A DNA stretch of 8,105 bases from an uncultured Streptococcus sp. (GCF_943912555.1 NZ_CALTUR010000086.1:1-8105), one strand, 5' to 3'. Counted from the first letter of the stretch, positions 1 to 8,102 are shown. Notes: generated by a model from the sequence alone, not told the origin. Program-made: numbers and translations.

Positions 1-10
1 AACGTCTCAT

Positions 11-75
11 ACTTAATTCCACCATAAAAATCCGTTTTAGACTAATTTCCACTTCGGCTAGCCAAGTGGAAGTTA
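11..75. repeat. Inverted and direct repeats upstream of the rpsL promoter
   Basis: Bases 43-54 and 64-75 form a 12-bp inverted repeat with one G-T pair; the arms read TAATTTCCACTT and AAGTGGAAGTTA around a 9-base spacer. The block at 41-52 is also repeated 30 bp upstream at 11-22 with 10 of 12 bases matching (ACTTAATTCCAC against ACTAATTTCCAC). The same motif is therefore present twice directly and once inverted. No T-run follows the hairpin on either strand, so it does not look like an intrinsic terminator. It could be a protein-binding site or the end of an upstream transcript. The repeats are seen directly; the role is unknown. Confidence 0.5.
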
Positions 76-89
76 CTTTGAGAAGTTAC
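69..89. repeat. 8-bp tandem direct repeat GAAGTTAC with 13-bp period
   Basis: GAAGTTAC occurs at 69-76 and again at 82-89, separated by TTTGA. The pair lies about 30 bp upstream of the rpsL -35 box and overlaps the 3' arm of the inverted repeat at 43-75. Spaced direct repeats at this distance can be activator or response-regulator sites, but I do not recognise the motif as that of a named regulator. Confidence 0.4.
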
Positions 90-117
90 CAAATTAAGAA
101 TAAAAAAGAAAAATATC

Positions 118-147
118 TTGACAACCAATGGAAAATTTTGTTACAAT
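118..147 (+). promoter_or_regulatory. rpsL-rpsG sigma-A promoter with extended -10
   Basis: The -35 box TTGACA (118-123) matches consensus perfectly. The -10 box TACAAT (142-147) matches 5 of 6 after an 18-bp spacer and is preceded by TG at 139-140, giving an extended -10. An A-rich tract (91-116) lies directly upstream and resembles an UP element, which fits a ribosomal protein promoter. Transcription is predicted to start near 154, giving a leader of about 130 nt before rpsL. Confidence 0.85.
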
Positions 148-182
148 AATAGACGGTACTTTTTACTTTTGGTCTCTCAAGA

Positions 183-252
183 GTGTACAGGGACGTGCTG
201 ACAAATGTTGCAAAAGTACACACAGATGATAGCTGTCACCAAGTGTATCATC
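183..252 (+). promoter_or_regulatory. Structured 5' leader of rpsL, possible regulatory RNA
   Basis: Two perfect inverted repeats sit side by side in the predicted leader. GTGTAC (183-188) pairs with GTACAC (216-221), and GATGATA (225-231) pairs with TATCATC (246-252). Inside the second, CAC (237-239) can pair with GTG (243-245) around the loop CAA. TCACCAA is also present twice (236-242 and 251-257), so part of the leader is repeated. Long structured leaders of ribosomal protein operons often carry binding sites for an encoded protein, here S7 or S12 by analogy. That is inference: I cannot match this leader to a described motif. Confidence 0.4.
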
Positions 253-283
253 ACCAAAAATAAAAAAACACAGGAGAATGTAG

Positions 284-697
284 ATGCCTACAATTAACCA
301 ATTGGTTCGCAAACCGCGTAAATCAAAAGTAGAAAAATCTAAATCACCAGCTTTGAACGTTGGTTACAACAGTCATAAAAAAGTTCAAACAAACGTTTCT
401 TCACCACAAAAACGTGGTGTTGCAACTCGTGTTGGAACAATGACACCTAAAAAACCTAACTCAGCCCTTCGTAAATTCGCTCGTGTACGTTTGAGCAACC
501 TTATCGAAGTTACTGCCTACATCCCAGGTATCGGACACAACTTGCAAGAGCACAGCGTGGTGCTTCTTCGTGGTGGACGTGTAAAAGACCTTCCAGGGGT
601 ACGTTACCATATCGTCCGTGGAGCACTTGATACTGCAGGTGTTAACGATCGTAAACAAGGCCGTTCTAAATACGGTACTAAACGTCCAAAAGCATAA
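284..697 (+). CDS. rpsL: 30S ribosomal protein S12
   Basis: This 137-residue protein is S12, which lies at the decoding centre of the 30S subunit and helps monitor codon-anticodon pairing. The core [11 protein letters not shown] (54-64) and the loop [14 protein letters not shown] (96-109) are intact. Compared with the E. coli protein there is an insertion of about 13 residues around positions 25-39, usual in Gram-positive S12. K56 and K101 correspond to E. coli K43 and K88, where substitutions give streptomycin resistance; both are wild-type Lys, so no resistance is expected at these sites. The start at 284 is set by AGGAG at 272-276, seven bases upstream. An in-frame ATG at 278 is followed at once by TAG and cannot be the start. 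rpsG follows after 19 bases, so the two are surely co-transcribed. Codon use is strongly biased. Confidence 0.99.
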   Translation: MPTINQLVRKPRKSKVEKSKSPALNVGYNSHKKVQTNVSSPQKRGVATRVGTMTPKKPNSALRKFARVRLSNLIEVTAYIPGIGHNLQEHSVVLLRGGRVKDLPGVRYHIVRGALDTAGVNDRKQGRSKYGTKRPKA

Positions 698-716
698 GGA
701 AAGGGGATAAAGAGAA

Positions 717-1187
717 ATGAGTCGTAAAAATAGAGCTCCAAAACGTGACGTATTGCCAGATCCGCTTTACAATTCACAACTAGTTACTCGTCTTATCAAC
801 CGCGTTATGCTTGATGGTAAACGTGGTACAGCTGCTTCAATCGTTTATGGTGCTTTTGAGCAAATCAAAGAAGCTACTGGAAACGATGCACTTGAAGTAT
901 TTGAAACAGCTATGGAAAACATCATGCCTGTACTTGAAGTACGTGCACGTCGTGTTGGTGGTTCTAACTACCAAGTCCCAGTTGAAGTTCGTCCAGAACG
1001 TCGTACAACACTTGGACTTCGTTGGTTGGTAACAATCGCTCGTCTTCGTGGTGAACACACAATGCAAGACCGTCTTGCAAAAGAAATCTTGGATGCTGCT
1101 AACAACACTGGTGCAGCTGTTAAGAAACGTGAAGACACTCACCGTATGGCTGAAGCTAACCGTGCATTCGCACACTTCCGTTGGTAA
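717..1187 (+). CDS. rpsG: 30S ribosomal protein S7
   Basis: This 156-residue protein is S7, a primary 16S rRNA binder that nucleates assembly of the 30S head and lines the E site. The N-terminus is basic (RKNRAPKR). The family signature lies at about 15-47 ([20 protein letters not shown]), the rRNA-binding beta-hairpin [13 protein letters not shown] at 79-91, and the usual C-terminus ends in AFAHFRW. Length is normal for a Gram-positive S7. The start at 717 is preceded by AAGGGGA at 701-707. In E. coli, S7 represses its operon by binding the roughly 100-nt rpsL-rpsG spacer. Here that spacer is only 19 nt, so that site cannot exist in the same form; the structured RNA in this cluster lies after rpsG instead. 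The final Trp and stop codons lie inside a possible extended -10 element (1182-1190). Confidence 0.99.
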
Positions 1188-1190
1188 AAT
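1182..1190 (+). promoter_or_regulatory. Possible extended -10 promoter overlapping the rpsG stop codon
   Basis: TGGTAAAAT (1182-1190) is a good extended -10 element and is identical to the nine bases at the polC promoter (3616-3624). No good -35 box is visible; GTGCAT at 1162-1167 is poor. A start is predicted around 1196-1199, exactly where the folded RNA of the rpsG-fusA spacer begins. Much of the motif is fixed by the Trp-stop codons, so chance is possible. Confidence 0.35.
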
Positions 1191-1194
1191 CATG

Positions 1195-1409
1195 ATGCTA
1201 GGAACGGTAAGGATGCAAGGTGAAAATAGGAAACTGACGCAGTATTCGACGAATACAAGGAAGTTTATCTTTTTCACACAGCATCCCGTTCCGACTCAAA
1301 TCGGCTAATTAACTTTAGCCCGAGTTCGATTCAATTTGTAAACCTACAAGTTGAAACTAACAATAGCATGAAAACATTGAGAACGGGTAGGTCCTGCCTA
1401 TCCGTTTTT
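1195..1409 (+). ncRNA. Candidate structured RNA between rpsG and fusA (leader/attenuator or small RNA)
   Basis: This stretch folds by eye into a closed multi-branch structure. The closing helix pairs ATGCTA (1195-1200) with TAGCAT (1364-1369). Inside it are three hairpins. The first (1201-1292) has about 33 pairs in successive helices: 1201-1207/1286-1292, 1212-1216/1281-1285, 1220-1226/1271-1277, 1228-1230/1268-1270, 1231-1235/1262-1266 and 1242-1247/1251-1256, with loop GAC. The second pairs GGCTAA (1303-1308) with TTAGCC (1315-1320), extended by ACTC (1294-1297) with GAGT (1322-1325). The third is an 11-pair stem (1330-1340/1345-1355) with loop AACC and one G-U pair. A terminator follows at 1383-1409. 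The RNA could be the tail of the rpsL-rpsG transcript, an attenuator acting on fusA, or a separate RNA of about 210 nt. I recognise no named family; it does not match tmRNA, 4.5S, 6S or RNase P RNA by eye. Confidence 0.6.
1383..1409 (+). terminator. Intrinsic terminator between rpsG and fusA
   Basis: A 9-bp stem (1383-1391 with 1397-1405, one G-U pair) has loop TCCTG and runs into TTTTT at 1405-1409. It should end most transcripts arriving from rpsG before fusA. Its 5' arm can instead pair with 1285-1291, so it may be conditional. Confidence 0.85.
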
Positions 1410-1419
1410 ATTAAAATCA

Positions 1420-1428
1420 TGTTATAAT
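1420..1428 (+). promoter_or_regulatory. fusA promoter, extended -10
   Basis: TG-T-TATAAT (1420-1428) is a perfect extended -10 element placed 11 bases after the terminator T-run. No convincing -35 box is present 16-18 bp upstream, where the terminator arm lies; extended -10 promoters tolerate this. Transcription should start near 1435, giving a leader of about 32 nt. fusA can therefore be expressed independently of rpsL-rpsG. Confidence 0.75.
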
Positions 1429-1466
1429 AGAATAGAAATCAAAAATAAATAGGAGAAACAAACCTC

Positions 1467-3548
1467 ATGGCACGCGAATTTTCACTTGAAAAAACTCGTA
1501 ATATCGGTATCATGGCTCACGTCGATGCTGGTAAAACAACAACTACTGAGCGTATTCTTTACTACACTGGTAAAATCCACAAAATCGGTGAAACTCACGA
1601 AGGTGCGTCACAAATGGACTGGATGGAGCAAGAGCAAGAACGTGGTATCACTATCACATCTGCTGCGACAACAGCTCAATGGGACAACCACCGCGTAAAC
1701 ATCATCGACACACCAGGACACGTGGACTTCACAATCGAAGTACAACGTTCTCTTCGTGTATTGGATGGTGCGGTTACCGTTCTTGACTCACAATCAGGTG
1801 TTGAGCCTCAAACTGAAACAGTTTGGCGTCAAGCAACTGAGTATGGAGTTCCACGTATCGTATTTGCCAACAAAATGGATAAAATCGGTGCTGACTTCCT
1901 TTACTCTGTAAGCACACTTCACGATCGTCTTCAAGCAAATGCCCACCCAATCCAATTGCCAATCGGTTCTGAAGATGACTTCCGTGGTATCATCGACTTG
2001 ATCAAGATGAAAGCTGAAATCTATACGAACGACCTTGGTACAGATATCCTTGAAGAAGATATTCCAGCTGAATACCTTGACCAAGCTCAAGAATACCGTG
2101 AAAAATTGGTTGAAGCAGTTGCTGAAACTGACGAAGAATTGATGATGAAATACCTCGAAGGTGAAGAAATCACTAACGAAGAATTGAAAGCTGGTATCCG
2201 TAAAGCGACTATCAATGTTGAATTCTTCCCAGTATTGTGTGGTTCTGCCTTCAAGAACAAAGGTGTTCAATTGATGCTTGATGCAGTTATTGACTACCTT
2301 CCAAGCCCACTTGATATCCCAGCTATCAAAGGTATTAACCCAGATACAGACGCTGAAGAAACTCGTCCAGCATCTGACGAAGAGCCATTTGCAGCTCTTG
2401 CCTTCAAGATCATGACTGACCCATTCGTAGGTCGTTTGACATTCTTCCGTGTTTACTCAGGTGTGCTTCAATCAGGTTCATACGTATTGAACACTTCTAA
2501 AGGTAAACGTGAACGTATCGGACGTATCCTTCAAATGCACGCTAACAGCCGTCAAGAAATCGACACTGTTTACTCAGGTGATATTGCTGCTGCCGTTGGT
2601 TTGAAAGATACTACTACTGGTGACTCATTGACAGATGAAAAAGCTAAAATCATCCTTGAGTCAATCAATGTTCCAGAACCAGTTATCCAATTGATGGTTG
2701 AGCCAAAATCTAAAGCAGACCAAGATAAGATGGGTATCGCCCTTCAAAAATTGGCTGAAGAAGATCCAACATTCCGCGTTGAAACAAACGTTGAAACTGG
2801 TGAAACAGTTATCTCTGGTATGGGTGAGCTTCACCTTGACGTCCTTGTTGACCGTATGCGTCGTGAGTTCAAAGTTGAAGCGAACGTAGGTGCTCCTCAA
2901 GTATCTTACCGTGAAACATTCCGCGCTTCTACTCAAGCACGTGGATTCTTCAAACGTCAGTCTGGTGGTAAAGGTCAATTCGGTGATGTATGGATTGAAT
3001 TTACTCCAAACGAAGAAGGTAAAGGATTCGAATTCGAAAACGCAATCGTCGGTGGTGTGGTTCCTCGTGAATTTATCCCAGCGGTTGAAAAAGGTTTGGT
3101 AGAATCTATGGCTAACGGTGTTCTTGCAGGTTACCCAATGGTTGACGTTAAAGCTAAGCTTTACGATGGTTCATACCATGATGTCGACTCATCTGAAACT
3201 GCCTTCAAGATCGCAGCTTCACTTGCCCTTAAAGAAGCTGCTAAATCAGCACAACCAGCTATCCTTGAGCCAATGATGCTTGTAACTATCACTGTTCCAG
3301 AAGAAAACCTCGGTGATGTTATGGGTCACGTAACTGCTCGTCGTGGACGTGTAGATGGTATGGAAGCACACGGTAACAGCCAAATCGTTCGTGCTTACGT
3401 TCCACTTGCTGAAATGTTCGGTTACGCAACAGTTCTTCGTTCTGCATCTCAAGGACGTGGTACATTCATGATGGTATTTGACCACTACGAAGATGTACCT
3501 AAGTCAGTACAAGAAGAAATCATTAAGAAAAACAAAGGTGAAGACTAA
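1467..3548 (+). CDS. fusA: Translation elongation factor G
   Basis: This 693-residue GTPase drives translocation of tRNA and mRNA and, with ribosome recycling factor, subunit splitting; it acts in the cytoplasm on the ribosome. The G domain has AHVDAGKT (17-24, P-loop), RGITIT (59-64, switch I), DTPGH (81-85), NKMD (135-138) and GSAF (259-262). Domain II follows from about 300. Domain III contains GMGELHLD (451-458). Domain IV carries the tip loop SYHDVDSSE, with H571 matching the His that reaches the decoding centre. Domain V includes [13 protein letters not shown]88, H456 and L460 correspond to S. aureus F88, H457 and L461, positions linked to fusidic acid resistance, and are unaltered. Length is normal. 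The start is fixed by AGGAG at 1451-1455. Codon bias is extreme, fitting a very abundant protein. No tuf gene follows, unlike in many bacteria. Confidence 0.99.
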   Translation: MAREFSLEKTRNIGIMAHVDAGKTTTTERILYYTGKIHKIGETHEGASQMDWMEQEQERGITITSAATTAQWDNHRVNIIDTPGHVDFTIEVQRSLRVLDGAVTVLDSQSGVEPQTETVWRQATEYGVPRIVFANKMDKIGADFLYSVSTLHDRLQANAHPIQLPIGSEDDFRGIIDLIKMKAEIYTNDLGTDILEEDIPAEYLDQAQEYREKLVEAVAETDEELMMKYLEGEEITNEELKAGIRKATINVEFFPVLCGSAFKNKGVQLMLDAVIDYLPSPLDIPAIKGINPDTDAEETRPASDEEPFAALAFKIMTDPFVGRLTFFRVYSGVLQSGSYVLNTSKGKRERIGRILQMHANSRQEIDTVYSGDIAAAVGLKDTTTGDSLTDEKAKIILESINVPEPVIQLMVEPKSKADQDKMGIALQKLAEEDPTFRVETNVETGETVISGMGELHLDVLVDRMRREFKVEANVGAPQVSYRETFRASTQARGFFKRQSGGKGQFGDVWIEFTPNEEGKGFEFENAIVGGVVPREFIPAVEKGLVESMANGVLAGYPMVDVKAKLYDGSYHDVDSSETAFKIAASLALKEAAKSAQPAILEPMMLVTITVPEENLGDVMGHVTARRGRVDGMEAHGNSQIVRAYVPLAEMFGYATVLRSASQGRGTFMMVFDHYEDVPKSVQEEIIKKNKGED

Positions 3549-3563
3549 TCAGTCCTCACTCTA

Positions 3564-3597
3564 GAAGGAAGTCACTTGGTGGCTTCCTTTTGTCTTT
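3564..3597 (+). terminator. Intrinsic terminator after fusA
   Basis: An 11-bp stem (3565-3575 with 3579-3589, one G-U pair) with a 3-base loop is followed by the T-rich tail TTTTGTCTTT (3588-3597). It begins 16 bases after the fusA stop codon and separates fusA from polC transcription. Confidence 0.93.
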
Positions 3598-3624
3598 AGA
3601 AAATACCTCTAAATATGGTAAAAT
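3595..3624 (+). promoter_or_regulatory. polC promoter, extended -10
   Basis: TGGTAAAAT (3616-3624) is an extended -10 element. A weak -35 box, TTTAGA (3595-3600), lies 18 bp upstream and overlaps the end of the fusA terminator tail. Transcription should start near 3631, leaving a leader of about 20 nt that keeps the GAGGA ribosome binding site (3641-3645) but not the earlier AGGAG at 3628-3632. Confidence 0.75.
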
Positions 3625-3651
3625 AGTAGGAGAATAATGTGAGGAAAATGA

Positions 3652-6600
3652 ATGTCAAACAGTTTTGAAATTTTGATGAATCAACTGGGGATGCCTGCTG
3701 AGATGAGACAGGATTCTGCTTTAGCGCAGGCTGATATTGAGCGGGTTGTGGTTCATAAAATTAGTAAGGTATGGGAGTTTCATTTCGTATTTTCTAATAT
3801 TTTACCGATTGAAATCTTTTTAGAATTAAAGAAAGGTTTAAGCGAAGAATTTTCTAAGACAGGCAATAAAGCTGTTTTCGAAATCAAGGCTCTGTCTCAA
3901 GAATTTTCAAATCAACTCTTGCAGTCCTACTATAGAGAGGCTTTTTCTGAGGGGCCATGTGCTAGTCAAGGTTTTAAGTCCCTTTATCAGAATTTGCGAG
4001 TTCGTGCGGAGGGCAATCAACTCTTTATTGAAGGCTCTGAGGCGATTGATAAGGAACATTTTAAGAAGAATCATCTTCCTAATTTAGCCAAACAACTTGA
4101 AAAATTTGGTTTTCCATCTTTTAACTGTCAAGTAGAGAAGAATGATATGCTGACCCAAGAGCAGGAAGAAGCCTTTCATACTGAAAATGAACAGATTGTT
4201 CAAGCTGCCAATGAGGAAGCGCTCCGTGCTATGGAGCAACTGGAACAGATGGCACCACCTCCAGCAGAAGAGAAACCAACCTTTGATTTTCAAGCTAAAA
4301 AAGCTGCAGCTAAACCAAAGCTGGACAAGGCGGAGATTACTCCTATGATCGAAGTGACGACGGAGGAAAATCGTCTGGTCTTTGAAGGGGTTGTGTTTGA
4401 TGTGGAGCAAAAAGTAACCAGAACAGGGCGTGTTTTGATCAACTTTAAGATGACAGACTATACTTCCAGTTTTTCTATGCAAAAATGGGTTAAGAATGAA
4501 GAGGAAGCTCAGAAATTTGATCTCATCAAAAAGAATTCTTGGCTTCGTGTCCGTGGGAATGTGGAGATGAATAACTTCACACGCGATTTGACTATGAATG
4601 TGCAAGATGTGCAGGAAGTTGTACACTATGAGCGGAAGGATTTGATGCCAGAAGGTGAGCGCCGAGTTGAGTTTCATGCTCATACTAACATGTCTACCAT
4701 GGATGCACTACCAGAGGTCGAAGAAATCGTTGCGACAGCTGCTAAGTGGGGACACAAGGCGGTTGCCATCACGGACCATGGGAATGTCCAGTCCTTTCCA
4801 CACGGCTATAAGGCAGCCAAGAAAGCTGGAATCCAGCTAATCTATGGAATGGAAGCCAATATTGTGGAGGACCGTGTCCCTATCGTCTATAACGAAGTGG
4901 AGATGGACTTGTCTGAAGCGACCTACGTGGTTTTTGACGTGGAAACGACGGGGCTTTCAGCTATCTATAATGACTTGATTCAGGTTGCGGCCTCTAAGAT
5001 GTACAAGGGGAATGTTATTGCTGAATTTGATGAATTTATCAATCCTGGGCATCCCTTGTCAGCTTTTACTACTGAATTGACTGGAATTACAGATGATCAT
5101 GTCAAAAATGCTAAACCACTGGAACAAGTGTTACAGGAATTCCAAGAATTTTGCAAGGATACAGTCTTAGTTGCCCACAATGCAACCTTTGACGTAGGAT
5201 TTATGAATGCCAATTATGAGCGTCATGGTCTTCCAAAGATTAGTCAGCCAATTATTGATACGCTTGAGTTTGCTAGAAATCTCTATCCTGAGTATAAACG
5301 TCATGGTTTGGGGCCTTTGACCAAGCGTTTTGGTGTGGCTTTGGAACATCACCACATGGCCAATTACGATGCGGAAGCTACTGGTCGTCTGCTCTTTATT
5401 TTTATCAAAGAAGTGGCAGAAAAACATGGGGTGACCGATCTAGCTAGACTTAACATTGATTTGATTAGTCCAGATTCTTATAAAAAAGCTCGGATCAAGC
5501 ATGCGACTATCTATGTCAAGAATCAGGTAGGTCTAAAAAATATCTTTAAGCTGGTTTCTTTATCCAATACCAAGTACTTTGAAGGGGTGCCACGGATTCC
5601 GAGAACGGTTTTAGATGCCCATCGGGAAGGTTTGATTTTAGGTTCAGCCTGTTCTGAAGGTGAAGTTTTTGATGCAGTCGTTTCCCAAGGTGTGAATGCG
5701 GCGGTTGAGGTGGCCAAGTATTATGACTTTATCGAGGTTATGCCACCTGCCATCTATGCTCCCTTGATTGCTAAGGAGCAGGTCAAGGATATGGAGGAAC
5801 TCCATACCATTATCAAAAGTTTGATAGAAGTGGGAGACCGTCTAGGTAAGCCTGTTCTAGCTACGGGTAATGTCCACTATATCGAACCGGAAGAAGAGAT
5901 TTACCGTGAAATTATCGTCCGTAGTTTGGGACAGGGGGCTATGATTAACCGAACTATCGGTCATGGTGAACATGCCCAACCAGCACCACTTCCAAAGACT
6001 CATTTTAGAACGACTAATGAGATGTTGGATGAATTTGCCTTCTTGGGAGAGGAACTGGCACGTAAATTGGTTATTGAAAACACCAATGCCTTGGCAGAAA
6101 TCTTTGAACCCGTTGAGGTTGTTAAGGGTGACTTGTACACGCCTTTCATCGACAAGGCTGAAGAAACAGTTGCTGAACTGACCTATAAGAAAGCTTTTGA
6201 GATTTATGGAAATCCGTTGCCAGATATTGTCGATTTGCGGATTGAAAAAGAACTAACCTCTATTCTGGGAAATGGATTTGCTGTGATTTATCTGGCTTCC
6301 CAGATGCTGGTACAACGTTCCAATGAACGGGGCTACTTGGTTGGTTCTCGTGGATCTGTCGGTTCCAGTTTCGTTGCGACCATGATTGGGATTACAGAGG
6401 TCAATCCTCTCTCTCCTCACTACGTCTGTGGTCAGTGTCAGTACAGTGAGTTTATCACAGATGGTTCTTATGGTTCAGGATTTGATATGCCCAATAAGGA
6501 CTGTCCTAAATGTGGTCACAAACTCAGCAAAAATGGGCAAGATATTCCTTTCGAGACTTTCCTTGGTTTTGATGGAGACAAGGTGCCCGATATTGACTTG

Positions 6601-8043
6601 AACTTCTCGGGAGAAGACCAACCTAGTGCCCACTTGGATGTGCGTGATATCTTTGGTGAGGAATATGCCTTCCGTGCAGGGACGGTTGGTACGGTGGCTG
6701 CCAAGACCGCTTATGGATTTGTCAAGGGTTACGAGCGAGATTATGGTAAGTTTTATCGTGACGCAGAGGTAGAACGCCTCGCTCAAGGTGCGGCTGGTGT
6801 CAAGCGGACAACAGGACAACACCCAGGGGGAATCGTTGTTATTCCTAACTACATGGATGTCTATGATTTTACGCCTGTCCAATATCCAGCGGATGATGTG
6901 ACGGCAGAATGGCAGACCACTCACTTTAACTTCCACGATATTGATGAGAACGTCCTCAAACTCGATGTACTAGGACATGATGATCCGACCATGATTCGGA
7001 AACTTCAAGATTTATCTGGGATTGACCCTAATGAAATTTCTATGGATGACGAAGGCGTGATGGCTCTCTTTTCAGGGACAGATGTTTTAGGTGTAACACC
7101 TGAACAAATAGGAACAGCGACGGGTATGTTGGGCATTCCAGAGTTTGGAACCAACTTTGTACGTGGGATGGTAGACGAGACGCATCCGACGACTTTTGCG
7201 GAGTTGCTGCAGTTGTCTGGTCTGTCCCACGGTACTGACGTATGGTTGGGGAATGCTCAGGATTTGATTAAGCAAGGAATTGCGGACCTGTCGACCGTTA
7301 TCGGTTGTCGAGACGACATCATGGTTTACCTCATGCACGCGGGTCTAGAGCCTAAGATGGCCTTTACTATCATGGAACGGGTGCGTAAAGGCTTGTGGCT
7401 CAAGATTTCAGAAGAGGAACGCAATGGCTACATCGAAGCCATGAAGGCTAATAAGGTGCCAGAGTGGTATATCGAATCCTGTGGGAAAATTAAGTACATG
7501 TTCCCTAAAGCCCATGCGGCAGCCTACGTTATGATGGCCTTGCGTGTAGCTTACTTCAAGGTTCACCATCCCATTTATTACTACTGTGCTTACTTCTCCA
7601 TTCGTGCTAAGGCTTTTGATATCAAGACCATGGGTGCGGGCTTGGATGCCATCAAACGCAGAATGGAAGAAATCTCTGAAAAACGGAAGAACAATGAAGC
7701 TTCTAATGTGGAAATTGACCTCTATACAACTCTTGAGATTGTCAATGAAATGTGGGAACGTGGTTTCAAGTTTGGCAAACTCGATCTCTACCGTAGTCAG
7801 GCGACAGAGTTCCTTATCGATGGGGATACCCTCATTCCACCATTTGTAGCAATGGATGGTCTGGGAGAGAACGTTGCCAAGCAATTGGTACGAGCGCGTG
7901 AAGAGGGAGAATTCCTCTCCAAAACAGAACTACGCAAACGCGGTGGCCTCTCATCTACCTTGGTTGAAAAGATGGATGAAATGGGTATTCTCGGCAATAT
8001 GCCAGAGGATAACCAGTTGAGTTTGTTTGATGAGTTGTTTTAA
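3652..8043 (+). CDS. polC: DNA polymerase III alpha subunit, PolC type (replicative, with 3'-5' exonuclease)
   Basis: This 1463-residue enzyme is the main replicative DNA polymerase of low-GC Gram-positives and carries its own proofreading nuclease. In order: an N-terminal domain; a Pro/Ala/Lys-rich linker with PPP at 202-204; an OB fold (about 240-325); a PHP domain (H342, H344, D375, H376, E401) that resumes after the exonuclease and includes H742; the inserted DEDDh exonuclease with D429, E431, D514, H568 and D573; and the polymerase core with GSRGSVGSS (898-906), a zinc site C926, C929, C951, C954 and catalytic D980, D982 and D1105. [12 protein letters not shown] is the usual late core motif. 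QLSLF (1455-1459), four residues from the end, is the sliding-clamp binding motif. All key residues are present and length is normal. GAGGA at 3641-3645 sets the start; the ATG at 3648 is out of frame. Codon use is less biased than in fusA. Confidence 0.99.
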   Translation: MSNSFEILMNQLGMPAEMRQDSALAQADIERVVVHKISKVWEFHFVFSNILPIEIFLELKKGLSEEFSKTGNKAVFEIKALSQEFSNQLLQSYYREAFSEGPCASQGFKSLYQNLRVRAEGNQLFIEGSEAIDKEHFKKNHLPNLAKQLEKFGFPSFNCQVEKNDMLTQEQEEAFHTENEQIVQAANEEALRAMEQLEQMAPPPAEEKPTFDFQAKKAAAKPKLDKAEITPMIEVTTEENRLVFEGVVFDVEQKVTRTGRVLINFKMTDYTSSFSMQKWVKNEEEAQKFDLIKKNSWLRVRGNVEMNNFTRDLTMNVQDVQEVVHYERKDLMPEGERRVEFHAHTNMSTMDALPEVEEIVATAAKWGHKAVAITDHGNVQSFPHGYKAAKKAGIQLIYGMEANIVEDRVPIVYNEVEMDLSEATYVVFDVETTGLSAIYNDLIQVAASKMYKGNVIAEFDEFINPGHPLSAFTTELTGITDDHVKNAKPLEQVLQEFQEFCKDTVLVAHNATFDVGFMNANYERHGLPKISQPIIDTLEFARNLYPEYKRHGLGPLTKRFGVALEHHHMANYDAEATGRLLFIFIKEVAEKHGVTDLARLNIDLISPDSYKKARIKHATIYVKNQVGLKNIFKLVSLSNTKYFEGVPRIPRTVLDAHREGLILGSACSEGEVFDAVVSQGVNAAVEVAKYYDFIEVMPPAIYAPLIAKEQVKDMEELHTIIKSLIEVGDRLGKPVLATGNVHYIEPEEEIYREIIVRSLGQGAMINRTIGHGEHAQPAPLPKTHFRTTNEMLDEFAFLGEELARKLVIENTNALAEIFEPVEVVKGDLYTPFIDKAEETVAELTYKKAFEIYGNPLPDIVDLRIEKELTSILGNGFAVIYLASQMLVQRSNERGYLVGSRGSVGSSFVATMIGITEVNPLSPHYVCGQCQYSEFITDGSYGSGFDMPNKDCPKCGHKLSKNGQDIPFETFLGFDGDKVPDIDLNFSGEDQPSAHLDVRDIFGEEYAFRAGTVGTVAAKTAYGFVKGYERDYGKFYRDAEVERLAQGAAGVKRTTGQHPGGIVVIPNYMDVYDFTPVQYPADDVTAEWQTTHFNFHDIDENVLKLDVLGHDDPTMIRKLQDLSGIDPNEISMDDEGVMALFSGTDVLGVTPEQIGTATGMLGIPEFGTNFVRGMVDETHPTTFAELLQLSGLSHGTDVWLGNAQDLIKQGIADLSTVIGCRDDIMVYLMHAGLEPKMAFTIMERVRKGLWLKISEEERNGYIEAMKANKVPEWYIESCGKIKYMFPKAHAAAYVMMALRVAYFKVHHPIYYYCAYFSIRAKAFDIKTMGAGLDAIKRRMEEISEKRKNNEASNVEIDLYTTLEIVNEMWERGFKFGKLDLYRSQATEFLIDGDTLIPPFVAMDGLGENVAKQLVRAREEGEFLSKTELRKRGGLSSTLVEKMDEMGILGNMPEDNQLSLFDELF

Positions 8044-8053
8044 GAAAAAAATT

Positions 8054-8087
8054 AACAAACGGACAAATATTGTCCATCTGTTTTGTT
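8054..8087 (+). terminator. Probable terminator after polC, perhaps bidirectional
   Basis: GGACAA (8061-8066) pairs with TTGTCC (8070-8075) around a 3-base loop. Outer pairing of AACAAAC (8054-8060) with GTTTTGTT (8080-8087) is possible if bases 8076-8079 and one T bulge. The 3' side is T-rich but broken. On the opposite strand the hairpin is followed by a run of seven T (8045-8051 read in reverse), so it may also stop transcription coming the other way. Confidence 0.5.
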
Positions 8088-8102
8088 ATACTTATAGTAT
8101 AA
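8070..8102 (+). promoter_or_regulatory. Possible promoter with overlapping 17-bp palindrome
   Basis: TTATACT (8086-8092) and AGTATAA (8096-8102) are perfect inverted arms around TAT. The palindrome overlaps a possible -10 box TATAGT (8093-8098), placed 17 bp after TTGTCC (8070-8075), a 4 of 6 match to the -35 consensus. This arrangement resembles an operator over the promoter of a gene beyond the window. The gene and regulator are not visible, and an AT-rich palindrome can arise by chance. Confidence 0.35.

Noticed and set aside
43..75. Intrinsic terminator of an upstream gene
   Set aside because: The stem is good but no T-run follows it on either strand.
1192..1308. A 38-codon open frame starting ATG ATG just after the rpsG stop
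   Set aside because: There is no ribosome binding site before it, the peptide has no recognisable feature, and the frame runs through the long hairpin, which explains the sequence better. Coupled re-initiation after rpsG cannot be fully excluded.
1322..1332. GAGTTCGATTC resembles the T-arm of a tRNA
   Set aside because: The flanking bases do not form a T stem beyond one pair, and no acceptor, D or anticodon arms can be drawn around it.
1381..1405. A T-box-like sequence near the fusA terminator
   Set aside because: The match to the conserved T-box core is poor, and no specifier loop typical of T-box leaders is visible. fusA is also not a usual T-box target.
1195..1409. A BOX or RUP repeat, common in pneumococcal spacers
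   Set aside because: I could not recognise the BOX boxA/boxC sequence or RUP ends in it; only a short chance-like resemblance to boxC is present around 1234-1256.
3637..3642. ATG TGA start-stop element with AGGAG before polC
   Set aside because: The predicted polC transcript starts near 3631, so the AGGAG at 3628-3632 would be largely absent from the mRNA.
4084..4683. Long open frame on the minus strand inside polC, and similar ones inside fusA and rpsG
   Set aside because: They lie fully or largely opposite well-supported genes, have no plausible ribosome binding or family motifs, and look like by-products of the coding strand.
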